In this document: in pieces, positions 1-12,500 of the stretch | Layout of the letters: each line of letters starts with the position of its first letter | Position numbering within the stretch: position 1 is the stretch's first letter | From: Halisarca cf. caerulea | Taxonomy: Eukaryota > Porifera > Demospongiae > Chondrillida > Halisarcidae | Reading direction: 5' to 3' | Length of the DNA: 12,500 nt | NCBI GenBank assembly: GCA_963170055.1 | Contig: CAUJGJ010000166.1 | Location: 62,501-75,000, forward strand | Program-made: the position numbers and the translations under genes | Notes under the pieces: generated by a model | The model's input: only the letters and a program-made list of their open reading frames with translations | What the model was told of the DNA's origin: nothing | The model's database searches: none

Positions 1-135
1 CCATGTACACACAGTACACACCATATCCCATGTACACACAGTGCACACCATATTCCATGTACACACAGTGCACACCATATTCCATGTACACACAGAACAC
101 ACCACATTCCATGTACAGACAACATACAGCGTATT
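1..135. repeat. 27-bp tandem repeat, about 5 copies, cut by window edge
   Basis: Units start at 1, 28, 55, 82 and 109 and open with CCATGTACACACAG. The last copy is degenerate. The array lies in the intron after exon w17 and probably continues to the left. The CACAGTACACAC core resembles the 9-bp and 20-bp arrays elsewhere in the gene. Confidence 0.88.
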
Positions 136-183
136 TCACGTATACAGTTACTACGCAGGCAAGGCTAATGGTTCATAACTCAC

Positions 184-12371
<12,188 letters not shown>

Positions 12372-12423
12372 CTATGGGGACAGAGTGCATGCATGCATGC
12401 CACATGTATGGGTGTACATATAC

Positions 12424-12500
12424 GTGTGTGTGTGTGTGTGTGTGCGTGCGTGTGTGTGTGTGTGTACATATGTACATGTGTGTGTGTGTGTGTGTGTGTG
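12424..12500. repeat. (TG)n microsatellite at right window edge
   Basis: TG repeats with TGCGTGCG and TACATATGTACATG interruptions, in the intron upstream of exon w1. It is preceded by alternating GCATGCATGCATGC near 12388-12400. Confidence 0.93.

Overview
The window is animal (metazoan) nuclear DNA. It holds the middle of a single, heavily split gene on the minus strand, read from right to left. Seventeen short exons (35 to 217 bp) with standard AG/GT splice borders join into one unbroken frame of 510 codons plus 2 nt. The product is an orthologue of MELK (maternal embryonic leucine zipper kinase), a Ser/Thr kinase of the AMPK/Snf1-related group. Evidence is the kinase core (HRDLKPEN, DFGLC, TSCGSPAYAAPE), a UBA-like segment after the kinase domain, a variable Ser/Pro-rich linker and the first half of a KA1 domain. 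The glycine-rich loop and VAIK lysine (to the right) and the end of KA1 and the stop codon (to the left) lie outside the window. No second gene, RNA gene, promoter or poly(A) site could be supported.

Exons in transcript order: w1 12255-12371, w2 9753-9806, w3 8120-8209, w4 6928-6996, w5 5961-6015, w6 4160-4194, w7 3753-3851, w8 3436-3504, w9 3040-3138, w10 2439-2525, w11 2181-2272, w12 1760-1820, w13 1315-1531, w14 1162-1225, w15 908-1055, w16 497-568, w17 184-287. The exons total 1532 nt, about one eighth of the window. Introns run from 89 to 2448 nt.

The striking property is intronic. All 16 complete introns carry at least one tandem-repeat array, and by my count arrays fill somewhat more than half of the window. 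They include (CA)n/(TG)n microsatellites, a 9-bp CAGTACACA family found in several introns, a nearly perfect 20-bp satellite (33 copies), purine/pyrimidine-asymmetric VNTRs with a 268-bp higher-order period, a 27-bp array (14 copies), a 22-bp array (25 copies) and a 23-bp array (about 52 copies) with a 132-bp higher-order period. Several arrays touch splice sites: two donors are the first GT of a (GT)n tract, and purine-rich arrays lie next to acceptors, so they read as long pyrimidine tracts in the transcript.

The species cannot be fixed from this sequence. Short introns, an intact UBA and KA1 plan, and moderate similarity to human MELK suggest an invertebrate (a sponge or other marine animal is possible), but that is inference. 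Human comparisons are from memory, not from a search.
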